DNA of 35,266 bases from Pyrinomonadaceae bacterium (GTDB lineage: Bacteria > Acidobacteriota > Blastocatellia > Pyrinomonadales > Pyrinomonadaceae). Of this stretch, positions 1 through 11,100 are shown piece after piece. A program made the position numbers and the translations under genes. Location: assembly GCA_023717605.1 (NCBI GenBank), contig JAMQPH010000679.1, forward strand, positions 1-35,266, written 5' to 3'. The notes beneath the pieces are model-generated. The model had not been told where the DNA came from, did no database searches, and saw nothing but the letters and a program-made list of their open reading frames with translations. Each line of letters starts with the position of its first letter. Positions within the stretch are counted from its first letter, which is position 1.

Positions 1-3000
1 TTGGTCTCGGTCGTACTCCACGGCCATCCGCTCCGGCCCAAATCTCGCTTGTTCTTCGAAGAGTTCGGCCACCGTCTTCTCCACCTCGAACGGACACGCG
101 GTTTGGTTCCACTTAACGAGCACTTGCTCTCGCTCAGCGCCACTCATAACCGGCAGCTCACTCAACCGCTGCCCGCAATCTTCCACGATAGCCTCAACCA
201 ACGACTCGAAATTGCGCAGCATCCGCTCAGCTGTCTCACCCTCGAACAAATCGCTGTTGTACTCGATGCTCAGCTCAATGCCCTCTCCGATGGCCTTTGC
301 TTCGAGCACCAGGTCGAACATCGCGACACCTTCGGGCGCGGGCAACAACTCGATTTCCAGTTGCTGCACCCGTTTTGGCTCCACTGTTTCCTGCAGCACA
401 AACATCGCTTGAAACAGCGGCGTGTGACTCAGTGCCCGCTCCGGCTGCAGTACCTCTACCAACTTTTCAAACGGCACGTCCTGATGGTCGTAAGCTCCCA
501 GCGCCGTCTCCCTTACCCGACCTAACAGCTCTGCGAAACTCGGATTTCCCGAGAGGTCAACGCGCAGCGCCAGGGTGTTCACGAAGAACCCTACCAACCC
601 TTCGATCTCCGGTTGCGTGCGATTGGCAATCGGCGCCCCGACAACCAGGTCAGACTGTCGCCCGTAACGGCTGAGCAAAACTGCGAACGCCGCCAGCAGC
701 GTCATGAAGAGCGTCGCGTCATGTTTGTGAGCCACTCCCGTCAGCGCTGCAGTAGTACGCGGCCCCAACGATAGCTTGCGCCTCGCACCCGCGAACGTCT
801 GCACCGGGGGCCGGGGGTGGTCCGTAGGAAAATCCAGCAGCGCGGGCGCTCCCTGCAACTGTTCCTTCCAGTAGCTTAGTTGGGCCTCCAGCGCCGCCCC
901 TTGCAGCCATTCTCTCTGCCACACCGCGAAATCGGCGTATTGCAGTGGCAACTCCGGTAGCGGCGATAGCCGTTCTCTTGAGTTAACCTGCGAGAAGTTT
1001 TCATAGAGTACCGCCAGCTCTTCCATCACTACGCCCATGGACCATCCGTCGGTGACGATGTGGTGCATGGTCAGTACCAGCAGATGTTCCTGCTCAGCCA
1101 CTCGCACCAGCAACGTCCGCACCAGTGGTCCATTCGCAAGATCGAAGGCATACCGCGCCTCGCTTTGAATCAATATTTCGGCCTGCTGATGACGCTTACA
1201 GTCAGACTCGCGCCGAAGATCGATTGAGGGCAACTCCATCCGCTCAGGCGCTGGCAAGATCTTCTGTGTCGGCTGGCCATCAACCGAAGGAAAGACCGTG
1301 CGCAACGATTCGTGCCTGTGAATGATCTCGCCGAGGCTGTCGGCGAGTGCCCGCTGGTCCAGCTCACCCCGCAGCTGAATCGGGAAGGTAAGGTTGTAAT
1401 GGGATTTTCCGGGGTTCAGCTGATCGATGAACCATAGCCGTTGCTGGGCGAAGGAAAGCGGTAGCTTTGCATCGCGCCGAACGGCACCGAGAGGCGGTGC
1501 CTGCAGTTCTCCTCCGGCTCGCGTCGCCCTCTTGATGCTAACCGCCAACGAAGCCACGGTAGAATCTTCAAAAAGCTGACGCAGCGGCAGCTCAACTTGA
1601 AAAGCGATGCGCAGCCTCGTGATCACCTGCGTGGCCAGCAACGAATGTCCGCCGAGTTCGAAGAAGTTGTCCTCCCGACCGACCCGACTTACGCCCAGTA
1701 CTTGTCCGATGATAGTTGCCACTACCTCTTCAACCGCATCTCGCGGCGCCACGAATCCGGTCGAGAGCTCTGGTCTCTGCTGATCGGGCGCCGGCAATGC
1801 GCGCCGATCCACCTTGCCATTGGCGGTGAGCGGTAGTTCACCCAACAGCATGAAGGCCGCCGGGATCATGTAATCCGGCAGCTTTGCTTTCAAAAAGGTC
1901 CTTAATTCCCGTCGGGCAGGCGCCGGCTGTTGGGCCACTACATAGGCCACCAGCCGCTTGTCACCCGCAACGTCTTCTCTGACGATCACGGCCGTCTCAC
2001 GAACCGCCTCGTGATCATTTAGCGCCGCCTCGATCTCGCCGAGCTCGATGCGATATCCGCGCAACTTCACCTGACTGTCGATCCGACCTAGAAATTCTAT
2101 CTCACCGGTGGGCAGGTAACGCACCAAATCGCCGGTGCGATACAAGCGCTCTCCCAACTCGCGGCTGAACGGGTTAGGTACAAACTTTTCCGCGGTCAGC
2201 TCCGGGCGGTTCAAATAACAGCGCGCCAACCCGGCACCGCCTGTGTACAACTCACCCTCTTCTCCAACCTCCACCGCTTCCAGCTGCTCGTTGAGTACGT
2301 AAACCTGGGTACGGCTGATCGGCCGGCCGATGGGCACGGTGCTTTCTCCCACCGCGCTGACAGATTCCATTCCGTAGCAGCAGGTGAACGTGGTGTTCTC
2401 TGTTGGTCCATACCCATTGATCAACTGCTTTAGAGGCAGCCTCTCCAGCGCCTTCTTCACATGCTTTGGCGACAGCACGTCGCCGCCGGCCAACAAGTAC
2501 TTAAGTCCGTCCAAATCTTCAATGTTCTCGTCCACCATTTGGTGAAAAAGCCCTGCCGACAACCACAGCGTCGTTACTCCATGTTGCCGCACCACCTGGC
2601 CCAACTCGCTCAACGACAGTTGACCCGGCGGACAAATCGCCAACCGTCCTCCATTTAGCAGTGGTGCCCACAATTCCAGCGTCGAGGCGTCGAAAGACAC
2701 CGGCGCAAACTGCAGGAACACGTCAGTCTTCGCGAACTCGAGGTAGTTTGTGTTCCTGACCAACCGGACCACGGCACGATGATCGATGCAAACCCCTTTC
2801 GGGCGACCGGTTGAGCCGGAAGTGTAGATAACGTAGGCCAGGTGGTCAGCAGAAGTCGTCTGCGGAGGATTCTGCTCGCTGAATTCATCGCCGCACTCCG
2901 CCGGGTTGTCGAGACAAATGAGCTGTGCATGATGGTCTGGGAGTCGCTCCCTCAGGTGCTGCTGTGTCAGCAGTACGGACAGATTCGTATCTGAGATCAT

Positions 3001-3393
3001 GAAACTAAGCCGCTCAGTGGGATACTGCGGATCGAGGGGCACGTAGGCGCCGCCGGCCTTCAGAATACCCAACAACCCCACCACCATCTCGATCGACCGC
3101 TCGACGCAGATTCCCACCAGGCAATCTGCTCCTACTCCCAAAGCTCGCAGCCGATGCGCTAGTTTGTTGGCTCGAGCGTTCAGTTCGCCATAGGTCAGCG
3201 ATTGATCCTGGAAAGAGATAGCAATTGCATCCGGCGTGCGTGCCACCTGGGCCTCAAACAAATCCTGGATGCTATGACCATTGGCACTAAGACCAGGCTT
3301 ACACTCCCGGCGCAACCGCGGTGCATGGTGGCTTTGATCGCTGAGGTGCGACGAAATCAAAAATGGTCGATCGGAAATGGACAAATTATTCAT
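1..3393 (-). CDS. NRPS3, nonribosomal peptide synthetase A-PCP-C-A(partial), runs off left edge
   Basis: Incomplete NRPS gene; about 1131 codons are visible and no stop is reached. The ATG at 3391-3393 shares one base with the PKS3 stop (TGATG), and the frame stays open to base 1. Domains: a 40-residue leader, an adenylation domain (about 41-540; P-loop YTSGSTGRPKG near 190-200), a peptidyl carrier domain (FFELGGHSLL, phosphopantetheine Ser584), a condensation domain (active-site HHIVTDG from His777), and the first 30 or so residues of a second A domain. Specificity residues read by hand against GrsA are DALWLGGTF(K); by memory the nearest codes are valine-type (DAFWIGGTFK), so an aliphatic residue is likely but not certain. 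The protein starts with A and has no condensation domain to receive the chain from PKS3; the leader does not resemble a C-domain remnant. The C domain resembles that of NRPS2, suggesting common descent. Confidence 0.93.
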   Translation of the reverse strand, partial: MNNLSISDRPFLISSHLSDQSHHAPRLRRECKPGLSANGHSIQDLFEAQVARTPDAIAISFQDQSLTYGELNARANKLAHRLRALGVGADCLVGICVERSIEMVVGLLGILKAGGAYVPLDPQYPTERLSFMISDTNLSVLLTQQHLRERLPDHHAQLICLDNPAECGDEFSEQNPPQTTSADHLAYVIYTSGSTGRPKGVCIDHRAVVRLVRNTNYLEFAKTDVFLQFAPVSFDASTLELWAPLLNGGRLAICPPGQLSLSELGQVVRQHGVTTLWLSAGLFHQMVDENIEDLDGLKYLLAGGDVLSPKHVKKALERLPLKQLINGYGPTENTTFTCCYGMESVSAVGESTVPIGRPISRTQVYVLNEQLEAVEVGEEGELYTGGAGLARCYLNRPELTAEKFVPNPFSRELGERLYRTGDLVRYLPTGEIEFLGRIDSQVKLRGYRIELGEIEAALNDHEAVRETAVIVREDVAGDKRLVAYVVAQQPAPARRELRTFLKAKLPDYMIPAAFMLLGELPLTANGKVDRRALPAPDQQRPELSTGFVAPRDAVEEVVATIIGQVLGVSRVGREDNFFELGGHSLLATQVITRLRIAFQVELPLRQLFEDSTVASLAVSIKRATRAGGELQAPPLGAVRRDAKLPLSFAQQRLWFIDQLNPGKSHYNLTFPIQLRGELDQRALADSLGEIIHRHESLRTVFPSVDGQPTQKILPAPERMELPSIDLRRESDCKRHQQAEILIQSEARYAFDLANGPLVRTLLVRVAEQEHLLVLTMHHIVTDGWSMGVVMEELAVLYENFSQVNSRERLSPLPELPLQYADFAVWQREWLQGAALEAQLSYWKEQLQGAPALLDFPTDHPRPPVQTFAGARRKLSLGPRTTAALTGVAHKHDATLFMTLLAAFAVLLSRYGRQSDLVVGAPIANRTQPEIEGLVGFFVNTLALRVDLSGNPSFAELLGRVRETALGAYDHQDVPFEKLVEVLQPERALSHTPLFQAMFVLQETVEPKRVQQLEIELLPAPEGVAMFDLVLEAKAIGEGIELSIEYNSDLFEGETAERMLRNFESLVEAIVEDCGQRLSELPVMSGAEREQVLVKWNQTACPFEVEKTVAELFEEQARFGPERMAVEYDRDQ

Positions 3394-6300
3394 CACGCCC
3401 TCACTCTGCTTCCCTGCTGTAGTCTCTTCTGGAGCTCGGCTTCGATCTCATCCTCGGAGAGCTGCTCAAGCAGCTTGAGAATTTCGGCCTCTTCGTCATC
3501 CGCGTGCTCGCTGGTAAGTTCGGCCATGAGCAGCATCAGTCCGGCAATCGTGGGCGACTCAAAGAAGTTGCGCAAAGGTATCTCCACGTACAACTTCTCA
3601 TGCAGGCGAGGAATGAGTTGGGTTGCCAGGAGCGAGTCTCCTCCCAGCGCAAAAAAATTGTCATGAATACCGACCTGATCAATACCCAGCGTCTCCTGCC
3701 AGACTTGGGCCATGCTTTGTTCCATCTCATTTCGCGGAGCTTCATAGTTGGGCAGTGCCGGACGTGGATGGCGCTGCAAGTAGCCGGCGATTCCGTTGGC
3801 TTCATTGCCTTGCTCTTCACGCCGCGCCCGACGCTTGAGCCACTGATTGATACGGGCCGAAAGATCGGCCGTCGAAACAATCAATTGCGGCATTAGCCCG
3901 CAGACCTCGAGGGCGCGGGCAAACACAGCCAGGCCTTCAGCAGGTCGAATGGCCATTGACGCGATGTCGTTCTCTGGGGTGATTGATTCGTATGAGTCAG
4001 CGGCCGCGGCGCCTTCAGCAATTTGCCATCCATCCCAATCAATGCTCAGCCAGCGGTTCCGGCCCAGGGCGAATTGCTGCTGCGCAAAGGCGTCCATGTA
4101 CAGATTGGCTGCTGAATATGCGGTGAAGCCGAGGCCGCCCAGGACTGATGAGAGTGAGGAAATGGCGATGCAAAAGTCTGTCTCGTTATCCCGCAATAGC
4201 TGGTCAAGCACGCATAAGCCGAGAGCTTTGGAACGAAATTGCGCCTCGCATAGCTCTGATGTCGTCTGGCCGATCCCCTGGAGCCACTCTTCCCCAACCA
4301 GTCCTGCAGCGTGGACCACGCCATTGATACTTCCAAACCGCGCGCGACAGTGATCCATCACCGTGCGCATCTGCGCCTCGTCGGCGACGTCCGCCTCCGC
4401 AACATAGACATCCGACCCTAGTTCCTCAATCCGTTGCACGCCTCTAATGGCTCGGCTGATCCGATCCTGCGAATCGTGCGTTGAGAGCCATTCATTCCAG
4501 TCGGCGCGCGCGCCCAGGCCAGAACGGCCTATCAGGACCAGTTTCACTCGCGCTTGCCGGGCTAGAAAGGTCGCCAGCAACAGACCAATCCTTCCCAAAC
4601 CTCCTGTGACGAGGTACACGCCTCCATCTCGTACGCGCGAGTGAGCCTGTGCAGCAGGTAGCTTGAGGGGCTCGAACGACTGCACCCACCTGCGCCCGCC
4701 GCGATAGGCGACCGCCCGGGACTGTCTCGACTCAGCCGTAATTTCGGCCCAAACACTGTCCGTCACGCTCCTGTCGAAGAGCACAACATCCACGCTGCGA
4801 CAGGTGATGTGCGGATATTCCTGCGGAATCACATTGCAGGCTGCCAACACGGTAGCCTGCGCAGGGCATACGTCCTCGCTACCGCTGATGGAGTAAGCGT
4901 TGGTAGAGACAACCGAAACCTGCACTCGGTTTTTGACGCGAAGCTCGGCTAATGCCTGAGTTAGAAAGAGCAGACTATAGAACCCCATCTGTTGAGTGGC
5001 CGCGAAAGATTCCAGTGCCGACTGCGAAGCTCCGCTTTCGCTGACGCTCCACAGGTGGACAATCTCTTGCGGAAGCAGATCGCGTTCAGCGAGCGCTTTG
5101 AAGAGACTTACGTAGTCTGCACCCCGCTCTGGATTAATCGTGAGAGTACGATCATCGACCTGCTCAAAAACGTCGCCGGCCAGTACCGTCACAACCTGGT
5201 GGCCCTGCTGTTCCAATCGCTGGATCAATTGCTCGCCCACCCCGCATTGATCGCCAAAGACCAGCCAGTTTTTCTGATCACCATTTTGACTCGCCGATGT
5301 CTCGACCGAGGCCTTGAAAAGCGGCTCACCCTGTTTCCAAACAGGAGTGTAGAACCAGTCGCTGATGTCCTGACGGCGTTGGAGTGCTCCGTGCTGCACA
5401 CTCGCGGGAACGCTGGTTGCGGTAGGTTCGATCCAATAGCGCTGGCGTTCGAAAGGGTAAGTTGGCAGGGGAACGCGGCGCCGTCGTTCGTTTCCGTGAA
5501 AGCCATGCCAGTCGATCTTGGCGCCGGCGATCCAGAGTTGGCCCAACGTCTTCAGCAGATAGCCCGCTTCTGATTGCTGTTCATGACGGTGCGGTAATGA
5601 CGAGCAAATAGTTGGTTGCGCACCATAGGGTTCATGTCTTCTCGCCTGCGCGGACAGCGTTTGGCCTGGTCCAACCTCGAGCAGCAGACAATTCTCTTGT
5701 TTTGACAATTCCCGCAGATTATCGGAAAAACGAACCGTGTGACGCAGGTGCCTGGACCAGTACGCCGGGTCGGTCGCCTCTTCTCGGGTGATCCAGGTTC
5801 CTGAGAGGTTTGACTGGTAAGGAATGGAAGGCGCGTTAAGTTCGACTTTGCGAACTTCTTCGGTAAAGCGCGCCAGCATGGGCTCCATCATCGTTGAATG
5901 AAAGGCATGCGACGTCTCAAGGCGCCTGCAGGTCACGCCTTTCCCTGCCAGGTCCTTGTCCAATCTCTCGATATCCCAGGTTGGTCCGGAAACAACGCAC
6001 TGAGTTGGTCCATTGATCGCTGCCAACGATAGCTCCCCACCAAGGTAAGGCTGAATCTCTGTCTCCGTTAATGGAACCGCGAGCATTGCGCCGTTCGCCA
6101 TCGCTTGCATCAATCGACCGCGCAGGGCAACCAGATGCAACGCATCTGCAAATGAAAAGACACCCGCCAAACAGGCTGCCGTGTACTCGCCGATACTGTG
6201 GCCCACCATCGCCGCGGGATGCACACCCCACGACATCCACAGTTTGGCCAACGCATACTCCGTGACAAACAGCGCCGGCTGCGTCACCGCGGTCTGATTC

Positions 6301-8102
6301 AGCTCCGACGTGTCTTTTGCTGAGACTTCAGCGCGGGGATACAGCAGATGGCGCAGGTCAAGATTTAGATCTGATTTGAGCAGTTCCGCCGCGCGATCGA
6401 CCTCCTGGCGGAAGGCTGGTTCGCTATCGTATAGCTCTCGGCCCATTTGAACGTATTGCGTTCCCTGACCGGGAAACATGAACACTACTGAGGCACTCCC
6501 GCCTTCCTGAACGCCGCTCACCACGGACCGCGGATCGCCTGACTGTAAAGCGCGGATCGCATCATCAAGATCGCGACAAACAATTGCACTGCGCTCTTTG
6601 AAGGCCTTGCGTCCCACGTGCGTTGTGTAAGCGGTGTCGGTGAGGTTGCCCGATCGATCTTGTTCGAAGTGGTCAGCGAGCTTTGATCTTACGGCCGCCA
6701 ATGCCTCGCTGGTCCTGGCCGAAAGGGTTAACAGCTGCCAGGCTCGGGAAGGCTCAGACGGTTCCGAGACGGTCGCTTCCTCAAGAACTACATGGGCATT
6801 GGTTCCACCGATGCCGAAAGAGCTCACCCCCGCGCGGCGCGGAGATCCATTCGTTCGCCACTCGTCGAGAACGGCATTCACATAAAAAGGACTGTCGACA
6901 AAATTGATCGCCGGATTAGCTTGCTCAAAATGCAGGCTGGGCGGGAGCTGACGATACTCAAGCGACAGCGTCGTCTTGATCAAGCCCGCGACGCCGGCCG
7001 CAGTGTCCAAATGGCCCACATTGGTTTTGACTGAGCCAATTGCGCAAGACCTCTCGCTCACAGCTCGCGACGCGCCCTCCTGAAATGCTTGAGTCAAAGC
7101 CGCGATCTCAATTGGATCGCCGAGTGTGGTCCCCGTTCCGTGCGCCTCCACATAGCTGATTGAGGGCGGTTCCACACCGGCCGCCGCGTGCGCCATGGCA
7201 ATCACTTCGGCTTGGCCCTCGATGCTCGGCGCTGTATAACCCACTTTTGCCGCGCCATCATTGTTGACAGCCGAGCCTTTGATGATTGCGTGAATACAGT
7301 CGCCGTCGGCCAGAGCGTCTTCCAAACGTTTGAGCACTACGACCCCGGCGCCGCTGCCGCCGATGGTGCCGCTGGCTTGTTCGTCAAACGCGCGGCAATG
7401 ACCATCGTGGGACGCAATTCCACCCTCTTGATATTGATAACCGCGCTTGTTGGGCAGCCGGATTGAGACGCCACCAGCCAGGGCCATATCGCATTGATAA
7501 CCGAGCAGACTCTGGCAGGCTTGATGGACCGCAACCAGCGAGGTTGAACAGGAGGACTGGACAACTACACTTGGTCCCTTCAGATTCAGCTTGTAAGAAA
7601 TGCGCGTCGCTAAGAAGTCTTTGTCATTGAGCAGGACCAATTGGTAGGGATCGGTGGATCGCAAAACGCTCTCATTCCTAATGATGTTGTTCAGCAGATA
7701 GGCATTCAACCCCGTGCCCGCATAGACACCGATCAATTTTGGATAGGTTTCCGGATCGTAACCAGCACTTTCCAGTGCTTCCCAGGAACATTCCAGAAAG
7801 ATGCGTTGCTGGGGGTCCATCAACTCCGCCTCGCGGGGATAGATGCCAAAGAAGGAAGCATCGAACAACTCGATTCCCTCCAGCACTCCAGCGGCCTTCA
7901 CATAGTTCGGTTCCCGCAGCTTGGCAGGATCTTCGCCGGCGTCGATCAATTCTTCGTCACTAAGCGAAGTGATCGACTCGACTCCGTCACGCAGGTTTTG
8001 CCAGAAGGCCTGAACCGACGCCGCCCCCGGAAATCTTACGCTCATGCCAATGATGGCAATCTCCATCCCCGTTGGGGTGTAGTTTTCCACTGGATCGCTC
8101 AT
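3393..8102 (-). CDS. PKS3, type I polyketide synthase KS-AT-KR-ACP
   Basis: 1569-residue single-module PKS that would extend the NRPS2-bound aminoacyl chain by one C2 unit and reduce the keto group. Ketosynthase about 13-440, with active Cys185 in SSCSTSLVA and His321 and His364 in EAHGTGT and NVGHLD. Acyltransferase about 540-850, with GHSIGEY (Ser636) and the malonyl-type motif HAFHS at 732-736. Ketoreductase about 1160-1370, with VTGGLGRIG and catalytic Tyr1329. The carrier domain has the PCP-like motif FFALGGDSLL (Ser1490). There is no DH, ER or methyltransferase, so the expected product is a beta-hydroxy unit. The KR lacks the LDD signature of B-type ketoreductases, so its stereochemical class is open. 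The C-terminus is an acidic helix containing LSEDEIEAEL, similar to the ends of PKS1 and PKS2. The ATG overlaps the NRPS2 stop as ATGA, implying translational coupling. Confidence 0.95.
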   Translation of the reverse strand: MSDPVENYTPTGMEIAIIGMSVRFPGAASVQAFWQNLRDGVESITSLSDEELIDAGEDPAKLREPNYVKAAGVLEGIELFDASFFGIYPREAELMDPQQRIFLECSWEALESAGYDPETYPKLIGVYAGTGLNAYLLNNIIRNESVLRSTDPYQLVLLNDKDFLATRISYKLNLKGPSVVVQSSCSTSLVAVHQACQSLLGYQCDMALAGGVSIRLPNKRGYQYQEGGIASHDGHCRAFDEQASGTIGGSGAGVVVLKRLEDALADGDCIHAIIKGSAVNNDGAAKVGYTAPSIEGQAEVIAMAHAAAGVEPPSISYVEAHGTGTTLGDPIEIAALTQAFQEGASRAVSERSCAIGSVKTNVGHLDTAAGVAGLIKTTLSLEYRQLPPSLHFEQANPAINFVDSPFYVNAVLDEWRTNGSPRRAGVSSFGIGGTNAHVVLEEATVSEPSEPSRAWQLLTLSARTSEALAAVRSKLADHFEQDRSGNLTDTAYTTHVGRKAFKERSAIVCRDLDDAIRALQSGDPRSVVSGVQEGGSASVVFMFPGQGTQYVQMGRELYDSEPAFRQEVDRAAELLKSDLNLDLRHLLYPRAEVSAKDTSELNQTAVTQPALFVTEYALAKLWMSWGVHPAAMVGHSIGEYTAACLAGVFSFADALHLVALRGRLMQAMANGAMLAVPLTETEIQPYLGGELSLAAINGPTQCVVSGPTWDIERLDKDLAGKGVTCRRLETSHAFHSTMMEPMLARFTEEVRKVELNAPSIPYQSNLSGTWITREEATDPAYWSRHLRHTVRFSDNLRELSKQENCLLLEVGPGQTLSAQARRHEPYGAQPTICSSLPHRHEQQSEAGYLLKTLGQLWIAGAKIDWHGFHGNERRRRVPLPTYPFERQRYWIEPTATSVPASVQHGALQRRQDISDWFYTPVWKQGEPLFKASVETSASQNGDQKNWLVFGDQCGVGEQLIQRLEQQGHQVVTVLAGDVFEQVDDRTLTINPERGADYVSLFKALAERDLLPQEIVHLWSVSESGASQSALESFAATQQMGFYSLLFLTQALAELRVKNRVQVSVVSTNAYSISGSEDVCPAQATVLAACNVIPQEYPHITCRSVDVVLFDRSVTDSVWAEITAESRQSRAVAYRGGRRWVQSFEPLKLPAAQAHSRVRDGGVYLVTGGLGRIGLLLATFLARQARVKLVLIGRSGLGARADWNEWLSTHDSQDRISRAIRGVQRIEELGSDVYVAEADVADEAQMRTVMDHCRARFGSINGVVHAAGLVGEEWLQGIGQTTSELCEAQFRSKALGLCVLDQLLRDNETDFCIAISSLSSVLGGLGFTAYSAANLYMDAFAQQQFALGRNRWLSIDWDGWQIAEGAAAADSYESITPENDIASMAIRPAEGLAVFARALEVCGLMPQLIVSTADLSARINQWLKRRARREEQGNEANGIAGYLQRHPRPALPNYEAPRNEMEQSMAQVWQETLGIDQVGIHDNFFALGGDSLLATQLIPRLHEKLYVEIPLRNFFESPTIAGLMLLMAELTSEHADDEEAEILKLLEQLSEDEIEAELQKRLQQGSRVRA

Positions 8103-11100
8103 ACCGAAACCATCCTTTGACTCAACGACTTTCTTTGTTGGCCCAACGCTGCCCTCTGTTTCTGCGCCCGCTGCTGTCGCTGCTCGGCAAGTTCGTGGGC
8201 CTGCTCCATTGCAGACCTGTCTCCGGACCCTTCACTCAGGTGCCTGGCCAGGGCGCCAATCGTCGGATATTTAAAAAGCGTGATTAGAGCGAGATCACGA
8301 TTACAGGCCTGCTGCAATTGAGTATGAATCCGGAGCAGCAGGAGCGAGTGACCTCCGAGGTCGAAAAAGTTGTCGTTGACACCCACTTTCTCGACATGGA
8401 GCGCCTCACGCCAGATGGCCGCGATTCGCTCTTCGAACTCGTTTTGTGGGGCAACATAGTCTGCGTCCGCAACTGTTCGCCGGCCCTCGGGCGCACTTAG
8501 AGCCTTCTTATCCACTTTTCCGTTCGGCGTGAGGGGCAACGCGTCCATAGTCATGATCACAGAAGGCACCATGTACTCCGGTAGCTTCTCTTTGATGAAG
8601 GCGCGTAACTCCGAAATGTCAGGGACCTTGCCCACCACCGGGACCACGTAAGCAACCAGACGCTTTTCACCTGACGGATACTCATGAGCTTTGACCGCTG
8701 CCAGGTTTACGGCCTCATGCGCCATCAGGAGGCTTTCAATTTCACCGAGCTCGATGCGATAGCCGCGCACCTTCACCTGGTGATCGAGGCGTCCGAGATA
8801 CTCGATGTTTCCGTCGGCCAGATAAACTGCCAAATCGCCCGTCCGATAGAGTCGGCTACCGGGCTGTTGGGAGAATTGGTTTGGAATAAACTTCTCTGCG
8901 GTCAAATCCGGCCGGTTCAGATACCCACGCGCCAGGCCGGCGCTGGCGACATGGAGCTCACCGGCGACACCGAGCGGCGTCGGGTTGCCAAACTCGTCCA
9001 GGATATAGATTTGTGTATTGGCAATCGGGCGGCCAATTGGTGGCCCCTGCGGGTAATCGGAGGAACACTCCAGCATCGTGGCGCAGACAGTGGTCTCGGT
9101 TGGTCCATAAGCGTTCCAGAATCGACGTCCAACGGACCACCGCTCGGCGATCTCAGAGCTGCAGCTTTCACCTGCCGATATGATTGTCTGCAGCGCAGGC
9201 AGATCCTCACTCCGAAGCACGGCCAGGAGCGAAGGCGGCAGAGTCACCACCGTAATAGCCTGATCGCGTAAAACGCGAGTCGCATCGGAGCCATCCCAAA
9301 GAGACGCGCTGCCACCGGCGAAACAGAGTGTCCCTCCAGTCAGCAGGGCCATAACGGTCTCCCAAACGGAAGCGTCAAAGCTGAATGAGGAGAATTGTAA
9401 AACGCGGCTTCCCGTTCCAACTCCAAAAGCGTTCTGCTGCGCCGTTCTTAAGTTAGCCACGCCACGATGCTCGATCATCACTCCCTTCGGTCTACCGGTC
9501 GAGCCAGATGTATAGATCACATAGGCAAGATTGCGCGGCGTCGTGATCGGGCCGGGATTGCTATCAGACTGCAGCTCGATGCTTTCTCGATTAGCGTCGA
9601 GCAGCACGACAGGTTCGTGAGCGAGCGGTCCTTCTGGCGTGGTGCGTGCATCCGTTTGCGGCAAAATATCGATCAACGATTTCTGTGTCAGGAGCAGCGA
9701 GGCCCGCGAATCTTCCAACATGAATTGCAAGCGATCACGTGGGTAGGTCGGGTCCAAAGGCAGGTAGGCGCCACCCGCCTTTAGAATGCCCAAGATCCCT
9801 ATCGCCATATCCGCCGACTGGTCGACGCTGATTCCCACAATCACATCAGGGCCCACTCCCAGTGAGCGTAGATGATGGGCCAGTTGATTGGCGCGGCGGT
9901 TGAGTTCACCGTAAGTTAGTGGCTCCCCTTCGTGGTCCACTGCCACCCGCTCGGGAGCGATTCGCACCTGCTCTTCGAACAGCTCTGGTACGGTTTTCTG
10001 GTCCTCATAACCACACGTCGTCTGGTTCCATTCGACCAATATCTTTTCCCGCTCTGATACGCTAGTCACGGGCAATTCGCTTATCTGCAGGTTCGCATTC
10101 TTAGCAAGCCTCTCAACCAACGCCTCGTAGTTTCGCAGCAGCCGCTCCGCCGTCTCTGCTTGGTACAACTCGCTGTTGTACTCCAGGCTCAAGGCAATAG
10201 ATTGACTCTCCTGCCGCGCCTCGAGTACCAGGTCAAACTTCGCGACGCCCTCGGGAGCCGCCAGCAATTCCATCTCGAGACCGTTGACCCGTCGCGGCTC
10301 GACTGTCTCCTGCAGCATGAACATCACTTGAAACAGGGGTGTGTGACTCAGCGATCGATCTGGCTGCAAAACCTCCACTAACTTTTCAAACGGCACATCC
10401 TGATGCTCGTAGGCTCCGAGCGCCTGCTCTCTTACTCGCCCCAGCAGTTCGGCAAAGGTCGGATTTCCCGACATATCGACGCGCAGGGCGAGCGTATTTA
10501 CGAAGAACCCCATTAGTGCTTCCGTCTCAGGCTGCGTTCGGTTTGCTATTGGAGTGCCGACCACCAGGTCAGAGGCTCCAGAGTAACGGCCCATCAGGAC
10601 CGCAAATGCGGACAACAACGTCATGAAAAGCGTCGCATCATGCTGGCGAGCGACGGTTGCGAGGGCCTCAGAAGTACTCGCTGAAAGCCGCAGCTGCCGT
10701 TTGGCACCAGCGAATGACTGGATAGGCGGGCGAGGGTGGTCGGTGGGCAACTCCAGCAGCGCTGGCGCGCCTTGCAACTTCTCCTTCCAATAAGACAGTT
10801 GCTGCTCGAGCACCGCGCCCTCTAGCCACTCTCGTTGCCATACGGCATAGTCGGCGTACTGAATGTGCGGCTCCGCTAAGGACAACACCTGATTTTGTGA
10901 AGAGGCCTCGTAAAGCGAACTTAGCTCGTTGATCATCAAGCCCATCGACCAGCCGTCGGTGATAATGTGGTGCATGGTGAGGGCCAGAAGATGTTCTTCC
11001 TCGTCAAGTCGCACCAGCAGCGTCCGCAGCAACGGTCCCTGAGCGAGATCAAAGGGGCGGCTGATCTCTTCGAGAATTAGTTTCTGCGCTTGTTGTTCTC

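Noticed and set aside
1-525. Plus-strand open frame at the left edge
   Set aside because: It lies antisense to the NRPS3 C and A domains; its translation resembles no family and the minus strand has clear conserved motifs.
3202-5573. Several plus-strand frames of 60-190 codons (for example 3847-4353 and 4992-5573)
   Set aside because: All are antisense to PKS3, which has full domain support; the translations are Arg/Ser/Pro-rich and unrecognisable.
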